A DNA stretch of 64,000 bases, from the NCBI GenBank assembly GCA_016124585.1, contig WGNL01000034.1, positions 50,056 to 114,055 of the forward strand, in the 5' to 3' direction. This document shows, piece after piece, positions 35,301 through 42,662 of this stretch; position 1 is the first letter of the stretch, and every line of letters begins with the position of its first letter. The notes below the pieces were generated by a model, which worked only from the letters and a program-made list of their open reading frames with translations, was not told where the DNA came from and did not search any database. This stretch comes from Bacteroidota bacterium. Lineage in GTDB: Bacteria; Bacteroidota; Bacteroidia; Chitinophagales; Saprospiraceae. The position numbers were made by a program, and so were the translations under genes.

Positions 35301-36027
35301 CTGACTCAAGTTCGGTTCGGGTGGATTTAGCAGCGGTTTCCTTTTCTTTCAAATTGGCCTTTCGTTCCTTCAATTCTTCCTTCGAAAAAACTTGGAGTGA
35401 GTCTTTTTTGACTACCAAATCAGCCAATTTTGCCTTCTCAATATTGTGGCGTTCCAGCGCCGCTTTTGACAGGTCGGAGTATATTTCAGTGCCAGTGATG
35501 CGCTCCAATAATTCGCTCCGTTCTCTGGGTGCAGCTTTCAGAAATGCAGCAAAATCACCCTGCGCCAACATGGCGGAACGGGTAAACCGCTCGAAGTCCA
35601 AACCGGAAACTTCTTCGATGAAAGCGTCAACCTCCGTTTTTTTACGCTCGGCAACGACGATAAAATCCTGTTTGATTTCGTCCCACTCGGCCACCGAGCG
35701 CTCAATGACTGGCTGTGGATTTTCCTTTTTTGATTTCGGTACTCGACAACGCCACTGGCACCTTATTTTCCTACCTCCTGCTTCAAAATCACATTCAGCT
35801 ATACCTTCCTCTGCACCATGTGATAGCACTTCCTTTGGGTCTGATTTCCGACAAACCTTGCCGTACATGGCCAAGGTAATAGCATCCAAAATGGTCGTCT
35901 TACCAGCTCCTGTATCACCTGTAATTGCAAACAAACCGGTATCGGAAAGCGGACTGACCATGAAATCAATGACGACTTCCGAGCGGATGGAGTGCAGGTT
36001 GCGGAGTAGGATGCGGCGGATTTGCAT
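32377..36027 (-). CDS. sbcC: SbcC-like DNA repair ATPase
   Basis: About 1216 residues from the ATG at 36027 (MQIRRILLRNLHSIRSE), the standard SbcC N-terminus; the upstream extension is not conserved. Walker A GDTGAGKTT lies at 37-45. Two long coiled coils flank a zinc-hook CPLC near residue 600. The ABC signature LSGGESFLVSLSLALG lies near 1120, with the Walker B/D-loop LFIDEGFGTLDEQT after it. With SbcD it would form the Mre11/Rad50-type nuclease that processes hairpins and DNA ends. No sbcD is adjacent; the upstream gene is a Nudix hydrolase instead. A palindromic element lies 5 bp upstream of the start. Confidence 0.95.
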   Translation of the reverse strand: MQIRRILLRNLHSIRSEVVIDFMVSPLSDTGLFAITGDTGAGKTTILDAITLAMYGKVCRKSDPKEVLSHGAEEGIAECDFEAGGRKIRCQWRCRVPKSKKENPQPVIERSVAEWDEIKQDFIVVAERKKTEVDAFIEEVSGLDFERFTRSAMLAQGDFAAFLKAAPRERSELLERITGTEIYSDLSKAALERHNIEKAKLADLVVKKDSLQVFSKEELKERKANLKEKETAAKSTRTELESVKTALNWLRQVVQLRQRNEASKSELLALENEKSSLQTDEKLLANHRLTLPLHPTLARLDDKTEEVANLETAIRILNQKQIGEAEEAKQAATVFDEKKAKLEALKTEQPAALKRFDEVMALDSKIASQTVAHSKIEASWKETILKKKATEQQTAEQKNKENEYEASLNELNNWLTTNEVWASLPQDLKAITIYEESLRENLLGQKKLTEDSKSFFENSQKAKAEMEKLEADLSSERMALDQLLVSFENQAPENFAPNRQDLLEKLAREIDRLGAQHQNFTKLNNLNSEYRTALNQLNELETRLNELRQQELWLDKSLLTAYEEAEEWEQQLDYRRSIFNQQMLLANYEKDRTNLKEGDPCPLCGSEHHPFRLHDVKPFVDEARNDLEAAEKKQRERQSGRSVLLKKHIEINTQIQQLEGAEGGEIAKLEAHVGLLEQRLATFLPGLDGEDFSRSHGDWLVNRLDNFEMELAEKKSVREQLSNLNGQITAKETAVRMLENQLRDAQFSQQQNERSYLDREATLKELSVKFTEATAQLNELVGKFGHHFSLETARQMFSELKTKEHDYSTKKTSKDNYERQLGLTRQSLEQLAGNLVDLTERCNQLEAENLQSDKDLKALHSQRVEIFGDKNPIVEREKLMAELEIAEQEIAKARIQTEQAKEKLALTKQQLANDERQLVAGKKVVSELEKTLAAGLSKAGFESLTDLRSAILPENEAVRIDALAEQLKLREVAVQQEAKSAKTALEAAEAKQLTSETEPEIIGKIEVLDAELQVLQQEVGALNQQLKDNEARKAEGEAILQQIENQRIEHNRWAAVHDLIGSHDGSKFRKFAQGLTLQKLVQLANVHLENLYGRYFVMKRPGEDLELDIVDTYQADNMRSMMTLSGGESFLVSLSLALGLSDLAGRNANIRSLFIDEGFGTLDEQTLDLAISTLENLQAKGKTIGIISHVKELKERITTQVRVLKKGGGTSVVEVV

Positions 36028-36031
36028 GGCG

Positions 36032-36116
36032 GTAACACGGACTGGCAGTCCGTGCTTTTTTGATAATTTTTTTTTAAAATGCAAAGGTGGGTGCACGGAC
36101 TAGCAGTCCGTGTTAC
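36032..36116. repeat. Palindromic inverted-repeat element (REP/MITE-like)
   Basis: Two 24-bp near-identical arms in inverted orientation, 36032-36055 and 36093-36116. Each is itself palindromic, built on CACGGACT..AGTCCGTG. The 37-bp centre is T/A-rich. The right arm encodes the last residues and the TAG stop of the Nudix gene, and the left arm ends 5 bp from the sbcC start. Looks like a mobile, non-autonomous element inserted at a gene boundary. Copy number cannot be judged from this window. Confidence 0.75.
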
Positions 36117-36729
36117 TGGCCTTTTGCAAAACATCCAAGATATTACCGTAAACATCATTTGGCGCAGCCAGAAAAGCATCCAAATCGGCCCAAACAGCTT
36201 GCTCAATATCCTCTTCTGTTTGTGGAACAAGGTGGTTTTCAGTGGTTTGCATTCGGTACCAATGCGTAGTTTTCAGGATTCGTTTGCCCTTCATTTCATA
36301 GGTGTGCCAAGTGTCCAGCAAGTGCGGGCCAAGGGTGATTTGGTTCAGACCGGTTTCTTCTTGCACTTCTCTCACTGCGGTTTGTTCGGGAGTCTCACCT
36401 GGGTCCATTTTACCTTTCGGCAAATCCCAACTGCCGCGGCGGTGTATCATCAATACCTTGTTTTCTTGGTTGAAAACAGCCCCCCCAGCTGCAGTGATCA
36501 GTTTGAAAATTCCCTGGAAATCAGCCCACATTGGGCCGACTTCCGTATCGAAAACCACGATTTGCTCAAATTTGTTACTGGTCTCCAATTGGTTTATGAT
36601 ACTGGTCAGGAATTTCTTCTTGCCAGCATAGCGAAGCACGATTCTTTTTTCTGTAGGTGAACCAAAGCTTTTTACTTCTTCGGAAGAAACAAGGTACAAT
36701 GGCGTACCGTTAATGTAAATTTTATACAT
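36100..36729 (-). CDS. Nudix hydrolase
   Basis: 209 residues. The Nudix box GKMDPGETPEQTAVREVQEETGL (residues 106-128) fits the consensus GX5EX7REUXEEXGU, including the metal-binding REVQEE. The first 75 residues form an additional N-terminal domain with KFEQIVVFDTEVGPMW. Substrate unknown; probably a nucleoside diphosphate derivative. The C-terminal residues ASNTDC and the stop come from the palindromic element. Upstream gene to sbcC on the same strand; the two may be cotranscribed, since no terminator separates them other than the element. Confidence 0.93.
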   Translation of the reverse strand: MYKIYINGTPLYLVSSEEVKSFGSPTEKRIVLRYAGKKKFLTSIINQLETSNKFEQIVVFDTEVGPMWADFQGIFKLITAAGGAVFNQENKVLMIHRRGSWDLPKGKMDPGETPEQTAVREVQEETGLNQITLGPHLLDTWHTYEMKGKRILKTTHWYRMQTTENHLVPQTEEDIEQAVWADLDAFLAAPNDVYGNILDVLQKASNTDC

Positions 36730-36827
36730 TTGCTGCCCTTTTTAAAGGTAACATTTAGTTATTGTTTTACCCTCTGACCGTTCAAATAACGACCTGAAAA
36801 GCGATTGAGCGGCAAAGAAAGCAAAGG

Positions 36828-37445
36828 ATGAACATTGCATCGGAAGTCGCACAGCGTTTGCTGCAAATAAAAGCAATTAAACTTAGCCCACAAAAGCCTT
36901 TTACCTGGGCTTCGGGCATCCTGTCGCCAATTTATTGTGACAATCGGCTTGTGCTTTCCCATCCTGATGTTCGTGGATTTGTAAAACAGTGTTTGGTTGA
37001 AAAGGCAAAGGATTTCGGTAGTTTTGATGCTGTTGCAGGTGTGGCAACAGCTGGCATAGCTCACGGAATGATGCTGGCCGATGCGTTGGACTTGCCTTTT
37101 GTTTATGTTCGTAGTAAACCAAAAGAACATGGTCGCCAGAATTTGATTGAAGGTGAATTGCCACCAAAATCAAAAGTTTTGGTGGTCGAGGATTTGATAT
37201 CCACTGGTGGGAGTAGTTTGCAGGCTGTGGATGCAGTTCGTGATTCGGGCCATCAAGTGGTAGGCGTTTTAGCCATTTTCAGTTATAATTTTGACAAAGC
37301 CATCCATGCATTTGAAAATGCAGGATGCCACCTTGAAACGCTCTCCAATTACGACATCTTACTTCGGGAAGCATTGGCCATTAAGTACATTAATTTGAAC
37401 GATGTGGACATGCTTACGACTTGGCGAAAGAAGACAGGCAGCTAA
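36828..37445 (+). CDS. pyrE: Orotate phosphoribosyltransferase
   Basis: 205 residues, normal for PyrE, which adds PRPP-derived ribose phosphate to orotate in pyrimidine synthesis. The PRPP-binding motif VLVVEDLISTGGSS (about 115-128) is intact, and FTWASGILSPIYCDNR and the AGVATAGIAHG block carry the orotate site residues. Divergent from the Nudix gene at a 98-bp distance. No other pyr genes in the window. Confidence 0.97.
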   Translation: MNIASEVAQRLLQIKAIKLSPQKPFTWASGILSPIYCDNRLVLSHPDVRGFVKQCLVEKAKDFGSFDAVAGVATAGIAHGMMLADALDLPFVYVRSKPKEHGRQNLIEGELPPKSKVLVVEDLISTGGSSLQAVDAVRDSGHQVVGVLAIFSYNFDKAIHAFENAGCHLETLSNYDILLREALAIKYINLNDVDMLTTWRKKTGS

Positions 37446-37544
37446 TTCCGTCATTTGGCCATATTTTAAGATATACACGACAAGTTATTTTCCCATCATA
37501 ATCAATCAAACCCCTTTTAAACAACTTTAAATTCGCATTAACGC

Positions 37545-38621
37545 ATGTCATTAATCACTACCCATTCGGAAGAATTTCTGAAAAACTATTTAAACAATGC
37601 CTCCCCAACTGGTTTCGAATCGAAAGGTCAACAACTTTGGTTGGAATACCTCAAGCCATATATCGACGATTGGAGCTTGGATAATTATGGAACTGCGTAT
37701 GGCATCATCAACCCCGGTACTGACTTCAAAGTGGTGATTGAAGGCCATGCCGATGAGATTTCTTGGTTTGTGAATTTCATAACGGAAGAAGGGTTTATCC
37801 ATGTCATTCGAAATGGTGGCAGCGACCATCAAATTGCGCCCTCTAAGCGGGTGAATATCCACACGCCAAAAGGAATCGTTCGCGGTGTATTTGGTTGGCC
37901 AGCCATCCACACTCGTACGAGCGAGGACAAAATCACCCCGAAGCTTGACAATATTTTTATTGATGTAGGCGCAAAAGACAAGAAGGAAGTGCTAGAAATG
38001 GGCATCCATGTGGGGTGCGTGATTACTTATGAAGATGAGTTTATGGTGCTCAATAACCGCTATTATGTCGGCCGTGCGTTAGACAATCGTATGGGTGGTT
38101 TCTGTGTTGCAGAGGTGGCTCGTCTGCTCAAAGAAAACAATATCAAACTGCCTTACACACTCTATGTGGTAAACTCCGTACAAGAGGAAATCGGACTGCG
38201 TGGTGCTCAAATGATAGCCGACAGCATCAAGCCGAATGTGGCGATTGTGACCGATGTAACACATGATACGCACACACCGATGATTGAAAAAAAGACGGTG
38301 GGTGATGTGAAATCTGGCGAAGGACCTTCGGTAACTTTTGCACCAGCTGTCCACAACAAATTGCTTCAGCTAATCTTGGATACGGCAACAGAAAAAGGAA
38401 TTCCAGTGCAAAAAGAAGCGGCTTCCCGCTCTACAGGTACGGATACGGATGCTTTTGCTTACAGTAATGGAGGTGTGCCTTCTGCCCTGATTTCTTTACC
38501 ATTGCGCTATATGCATACGACAGTTGAGATGGCTCACAAAGCAGACGTGGAAAATGTGGTTAAATTGATTTATGAGACTTTATTGAAAATAGAAAACGGG
38601 CATAATTTCAAGTATTTTTGA
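37545..38621 (+). CDS. M42 family metallopeptidase (glutamyl/deblocking aminopeptidase)
   Basis: 358 residues. Metal ligands are all present: EGHADE (His about 69), the bridging Asp in ALDNRMGG, the catalytic Glu pair in QEEIGLRGAQ, Asp in TDVTHD, and the C-terminal His in YMHTTVE. Length and order fit PepA/FrvX-type M42 peptidases, which work as tetrahedral cytosolic complexes on peptides. Neighbours are pyrE upstream and hutI convergent downstream. Confidence 0.93.
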   Translation: MSLITTHSEEFLKNYLNNASPTGFESKGQQLWLEYLKPYIDDWSLDNYGTAYGIINPGTDFKVVIEGHADEISWFVNFITEEGFIHVIRNGGSDHQIAPSKRVNIHTPKGIVRGVFGWPAIHTRTSEDKITPKLDNIFIDVGAKDKKEVLEMGIHVGCVITYEDEFMVLNNRYYVGRALDNRMGGFCVAEVARLLKENNIKLPYTLYVVNSVQEEIGLRGAQMIADSIKPNVAIVTDVTHDTHTPMIEKKTVGDVKSGEGPSVTFAPAVHNKLLQLILDTATEKGIPVQKEAASRSTGTDTDAFAYSNGGVPSALISLPLRYMHTTVEMAHKADVENVVKLIYETLLKIENGHNFKYF

Positions 38622-38642
38622 TGAACTTCCTTATTCCAACAT

Positions 38643-38673
38643 AAAAGCGCTTCCATGATGGGGCGCTTTTTTT
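38643..38673. terminator. Bidirectional intrinsic terminator
   Basis: AAAAGCGC and GCGCTTTT pair over 8 bp around a 12-nt loop, followed by T runs on both strands, between convergent stops at 38621 and 38686. Confidence 0.9.
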
Positions 38674-38685
38674 ATTCCCCATTTA

Positions 38686-39912
38686 TTATCCCCCTTTAAT
38701 AATAACCCTTTCAATCATATCGCTCCCAAAGGAATATGGCATATAAGCCAAGGTTGGCATCGACTTCGTGAGAATGATATTGGCATATTTTCCTCTTGCT
38801 ATTGAGCCATAATCAGCGGCTGCTTCCAATGCAAATGCACCATTCAAAGTAGCAGCATGTATGGCTTCTTCGGGAAGCATTTTCATAATAATACAGGCCA
38901 ACGAAATCACGAAAGGCATTTTGCCAGAAGGGGAGGTGCCGGGGTTGAAATCGCTGGCAATGGCCACTGGCACATTCGCTTCAAGTAAACGTCGGGCAGG
39001 TGGCACATGGTCTTGCAGGAAGAAAGGAGCAGAGGGTAGCAATGTGGCAATCGTATTGTCATTCTGAAGTGCTGCAATGTCCGAGTCATCCACAACTTCC
39101 AAATGGTCAACAGAGATGGCTGCATGCTTCATAGCTGCTGCGATACCGCCCATGCAGTTGAATTGGTTGACATGCACTTTAGGCCGCAAATTGTACTTCG
39201 CAGCGGCCTCCAATACCTGTTCCATTTCAGCCACGCTGAACGCTAGTTTTTCACAAAAAACGTCCACGTAATCTGCTAGTCCCTCGTCGGCAATTTTGGG
39301 AAGCATCTCATTGATTATCAGTGAGATATAACCTTGTCGGTTGCCATCTCTAAAGGCCATTGGAACGGAGTGGGCACCTAAAAAAGTAGATTTGATTCCA
39401 AGCTGGCTGGACTCCTTCAGTCGCCGGATTACCCGAAGCATCTTCAATTCGCTTTCCACCGTCAGGCCATAGCCGCTTTTAATCTCGATGAGGCCAGTGC
39501 CCGTTTTTTGCACTGCTTCCAAGCGTTCCAATGACTGTTCAAAAAGCACCTCCTCGGGCATTTCCTGCAACCGGCTCGCAGAGTTGAGGATGCCCCCGCC
39601 CCGGTTTGCGATTTCCTCGTAGCTCATCCCTTTCAACCGGTTCACCCACTCTTCTTCCCGGCTTTTTGCGAAGACAAGGTGGGTGTGCGAATCGCACCAA
39701 GCAGGCAGTACGAAACGGCCTGTCGCATCAAGTATTTGGTCAGCCCTCAAAGGACAGTTTGACATTGGCCCAAAATCTATGATTCGTTGGTTTTCAATGA
39801 ACAGGTAGGCATTTTCGATGAAACTCAAATCGGCCATTTCAGACCCTCGAAGCGGCGTGGTCCGGGCATTTTCTTCCGTGAGAACTAATTGGCGGATATT
39901 GGTGATGAGCAT
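38686..39912 (-). CDS. hutI: Imidazolonepropionase
   Basis: 408 residues. Amidohydrolase signatures: DSHTHLVFA (metal-binding HxH), EIKSGYGLTVE, HVNQFNCMGG, DHLEVVDD and SDFNPGTSP. HutI opens the imidazolone ring to give N-formimino-glutamate, the third step of histidine degradation. Other hut genes are not in this window. Convergent with the M42 peptidase gene through a shared terminator. Confidence 0.95.
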   Translation of the reverse strand: MLITNIRQLVLTEENARTTPLRGSEMADLSFIENAYLFIENQRIIDFGPMSNCPLRADQILDATGRFVLPAWCDSHTHLVFAKSREEEWVNRLKGMSYEEIANRGGGILNSASRLQEMPEEVLFEQSLERLEAVQKTGTGLIEIKSGYGLTVESELKMLRVIRRLKESSQLGIKSTFLGAHSVPMAFRDGNRQGYISLIINEMLPKIADEGLADYVDVFCEKLAFSVAEMEQVLEAAAKYNLRPKVHVNQFNCMGGIAAAMKHAAISVDHLEVVDDSDIAALQNDNTIATLLPSAPFFLQDHVPPARRLLEANVPVAIASDFNPGTSPSGKMPFVISLACIIMKMLPEEAIHAATLNGAFALEAAADYGSIARGKYANIILTKSMPTLAYMPYSFGSDMIERVIIKGG

Positions 39913-40026
39913 AAAATAATTTAGGATTGAAACTGAAAGTTAACCGTTGCAAAACTAGGACTTCACAGTTAAATGGCTCATGTCAAAGCACACATGGCTT
40001 TTTTCCTACCATTTTCCAAGTTTCTT

Positions 40027-40034
40027 TACCTTTG
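40027..40034 (+). promoter_or_regulatory. -7 promoter element TACCTTTG upstream of the YfhO-like gene
   Basis: Exact TAnnTTTG match 57 bp before the ATG at 40091. A T-rich stretch at about 40000-40004 lies roughly where the -33 element would be, but is not a full TTTG. It supports 40091 as the start, since the longer reading frame from 39980 would begin upstream of the promoter. Confidence 0.45.
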
Positions 40035-40090
40035 GCCCGAATCATAAAACACCCCCTGCGGGGCAGGTCATCACTAATCACCATTCAACA

Positions 40091-42607
40091 ATGGATTTCA
40101 AAAAAATAGTACCCCATCTCATTGCTTTCTTCGTGTTGCTCCTTGTGGCTTTTGCTCGTTTTGCACCCATCATTTTCGAAGGAAAAGCACTTCAACAAGG
40201 CGATAACCTTCAAGCCTTGGGCATGCAGGGTGAAAGCCGCCGAGTCGAGGCAAAAACTGGTGAATACCCGCTTTGGACCAACGCCGCTTTTTCGGGGATG
40301 CCATCCTACCAGATACTTTACCCGACTTCCAACCCGATGAAATTTGTTCAAAAAGCCTTTCTCCTTGGCAATGACATGGCGCCTCCGCATACTGGAATCC
40401 TACTGATGATGCTCGGTGTTTATTGCCTTTTAGTAGTACTTAATGTCGATTGGCGGCTCAGCATCATTGGGGCGATTGGATTTGGATTGGCGGCCAACCA
40501 TATGGATTTGGTGTCGGCAGGGCACTCCACCAAGGTAATCGCTGCCGCCTACTGTGCCCCGATTTTGGCAGGCTTGATACTCAGTTTCAGGGGCAAATAC
40601 TGGCTTGGGGGCGGGCTGACGGCCTTGTTCGTCGCATTGCAGATTTACGCCAACCACGTCCAAATCACCTACTATTTTTTCCTTTCGCTTTTGATTTTCG
40701 GCATTGTTTACCTGATAGATGCTGTGAAAAACGGATGGCTGCCTCGGTTCGGGATGGCAGCAGGTGTGTCGGCTGCGGCTATTTTGCTAGCCGTTGGTAC
40801 AAATGCCAGCCGCCTGATGACCACCAAGGAATATGCCGACGAGACCATCCGTGGAAAATCTGAACTCACGCAAAAAGGCAACAGCAGCGGCTCCTCTGCC
40901 GAAGAAGGCGGCGGACTATCCAAGGAATATGCTTTCCAGTACAGCTACGGCTTGGCCGAGACCTGGAACCTGCTCATCCCCAATTATCTTGGCGGCAGCA
41001 GCTCTGAGGTTTTCGCCAGCGACCCGAACAGTGCCACCATCGCAGTTTTGCGTACCATGAAAAGCTCAGACGAGGCCATGCAATATGCCCAGCAAACCTC
41101 GCATTATTGGGGCGGACAACCTTTTGTCGGAGGTGGTGTGTACCTGGGAATGGTGTTTACCCTACTGTTCTGCATGGGTATGTTTTTGGTGAAAAAACCG
41201 ATACGCTGGTACGTGCTCGGAACGGTGATACTCGCCATCATGATTTCTTGGGGCAGCAATTTCGCAGCGTTCAACTACACCCTGTTCGATACCCTTCCGA
41301 TGTTCAATAAATTCCGGGACCCGAAGATGTTTCTCATCATTGCCAATATGCTGGTAGTGGCATTTGGCGTGCTCGGGTTACAAGCGTTTTTTGATAAAAA
41401 CACCGACCCCAAGGCCCGCCAGAAAGGCTTGCTGATGGGTGGGGCAGTGACTGCAGGGTTGCTGCTAATAGCATTTGGCATTAGCCTTGGCTTCGACTTC
41501 CATAAGCCTGGCGAGCAGTTCCCCCAAGCTTTGGCAGATGCCTTGGCCGAAGACCGCAAAGGACTGCTTCAAGCGGATTTCATTCGCTCATTGCTTTTTG
41601 CAGGACTGGCTTTTGGCTTACTTTGGTTTTGGTTGAAAAAAAGCTTTGCACCAGTGGTGTTGACCATCGGGCTTGGCCTTCTAGCCATCATAGATATTTG
41701 GGGTGTTGGGGCCCGGATTTTGACCAAAGACGATTTCATTGACCGTTCCCAAAAGAACTCGCTGATGGCTCCCACTGCTGCCGACGACGAGATTTTGAAA
41801 GACCAAGACCCGCATTTCCGGGTGGCGGATTTCCGGCGCAGGTCGCCCTTTACGAATGCCTTTACGGGCTTCTTCCACCAGAGCGTGGGCGGCTACCACG
41901 CAGCCAAGCTGATGCGCTACCAGGAGGTCATTGAAAAATACCTGAACGACCCCTCCAAGAGCCAGCAGATTTACGGCATGTTCAACACCAAATACTTCAT
42001 CAACCAACAGGACAAGGCACTGACCAACCCTAGTGTCTGTGGCAATGCTTGGTTCGTGAAGGAGGTAAAAACCGTGGCCAATGGCGATGAGGAAATCAAT
42101 GCGCTCGGTGCCCTGAATCCGAAGGAACAGGCAGTGGTGCAGGAGTCTTTTGCAGGGAATATCAAAGGATTTACCCCCTATTTTGACAGCACTGCTACCA
42201 TCCAACTGACGCATTACCACCCCGATACGATGATTTACAAATACTCGGCAGGCAGCGACCAGTTCGCTGTGTTCTCTGAAGTATATTACCCACCTAGCAA
42301 GGGCTGGAAAATGTTCCTAGACGGCCAACCGACAGACGATTTCGTCAAATGCAATTTTGTGCTCCGTGGTGCCAAACTGCCTGCCGGACAGCATGAACTG
42401 AAAATGATTTTTGCGCCCAAATCCTACTACACCGGTGAGACCATCGCCCTGATTGCTGGCTTACTGGTGATTGGTTTGGCTGTATGGGGCATGGTGTGGT
42501 TCGGAAAAAACTACGAAGTGCCGGATGCAGGGCATTTGCCAGTGGTTGAGGCGAAGGAAAGGGTGGCTGCGCCGAAGGCTAGGACAGAGCCGAGGAAGAA
42601 GAAGTAA
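40091..42607 (+). CDS. YfhO-like multi-pass membrane protein
   Basis: 838 residues from the ATG at 40091 (MDFKKIVPHLIAFFVLLLVAFARFAP); the frame extends upstream to 39980 but that part lies before the promoter. About 12 hydrophobic segments occur between residues 10 and 540, then a soluble C-terminal domain with FASDPNSATIAVLRTM earlier and YKYSAGSDQFAVFSEVYYP later, ending in one more transmembrane helix near 790-815 and a Lys/Arg-rich tail. This is the YfhO family, membrane proteins resembling GT-C glycosyltransferases; in Gram-positives YfhO modifies lipoteichoic acid. Its role in Bacteroidota is unknown. Confidence 0.85.
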   Translation: MDFKKIVPHLIAFFVLLLVAFARFAPIIFEGKALQQGDNLQALGMQGESRRVEAKTGEYPLWTNAAFSGMPSYQILYPTSNPMKFVQKAFLLGNDMAPPHTGILLMMLGVYCLLVVLNVDWRLSIIGAIGFGLAANHMDLVSAGHSTKVIAAAYCAPILAGLILSFRGKYWLGGGLTALFVALQIYANHVQITYYFFLSLLIFGIVYLIDAVKNGWLPRFGMAAGVSAAAILLAVGTNASRLMTTKEYADETIRGKSELTQKGNSSGSSAEEGGGLSKEYAFQYSYGLAETWNLLIPNYLGGSSSEVFASDPNSATIAVLRTMKSSDEAMQYAQQTSHYWGGQPFVGGGVYLGMVFTLLFCMGMFLVKKPIRWYVLGTVILAIMISWGSNFAAFNYTLFDTLPMFNKFRDPKMFLIIANMLVVAFGVLGLQAFFDKNTDPKARQKGLLMGGAVTAGLLLIAFGISLGFDFHKPGEQFPQALADALAEDRKGLLQADFIRSLLFAGLAFGLLWFWLKKSFAPVVLTIGLGLLAIIDIWGVGARILTKDDFIDRSQKNSLMAPTAADDEILKDQDPHFRVADFRRRSPFTNAFTGFFHQSVGGYHAAKLMRYQEVIEKYLNDPSKSQQIYGMFNTKYFINQQDKALTNPSVCGNAWFVKEVKTVANGDEEINALGALNPKEQAVVQESFAGNIKGFTPYFDSTATIQLTHYHPDTMIYKYSAGSDQFAVFSEVYYPPSKGWKMFLDGQPTDDFVKCNFVLRGAKLPAGQHELKMIFAPKSYYTGETIALIAGLLVIGLAVWGMVWFGKNYEVPDAGHLPVVEAKERVAAPKARTEPRKKK

Positions 42608-42629
42608 TAATTGATGCTAAAATATAGAA

Positions 42630-42662
42630 AAGCCTTGACAGCAATGTTCGTTGTCAAGGCTT
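42630..42662. terminator. Bidirectional intrinsic terminator
   Basis: AAGCCTTGACA and TGTCAAGGCTT pair perfectly over 11 bp. It lies after the YfhO stop and its right arm overlaps the stop codon of the convergent Roco gene. Confidence 0.8.

Noticed and set aside
35237..36103. Plus-strand frame of 288 residues opposite sbcC
   Set aside because: Antisense shadow of the coiled-coil and N-terminal coding sequence of sbcC, Ser-rich as expected of antisense frames.
39980..40090. Upstream start for the YfhO-like gene
   Set aside because: The -7 promoter element at 40027 lies within this stretch, and the added residues are polar and unlike the family N-terminus.
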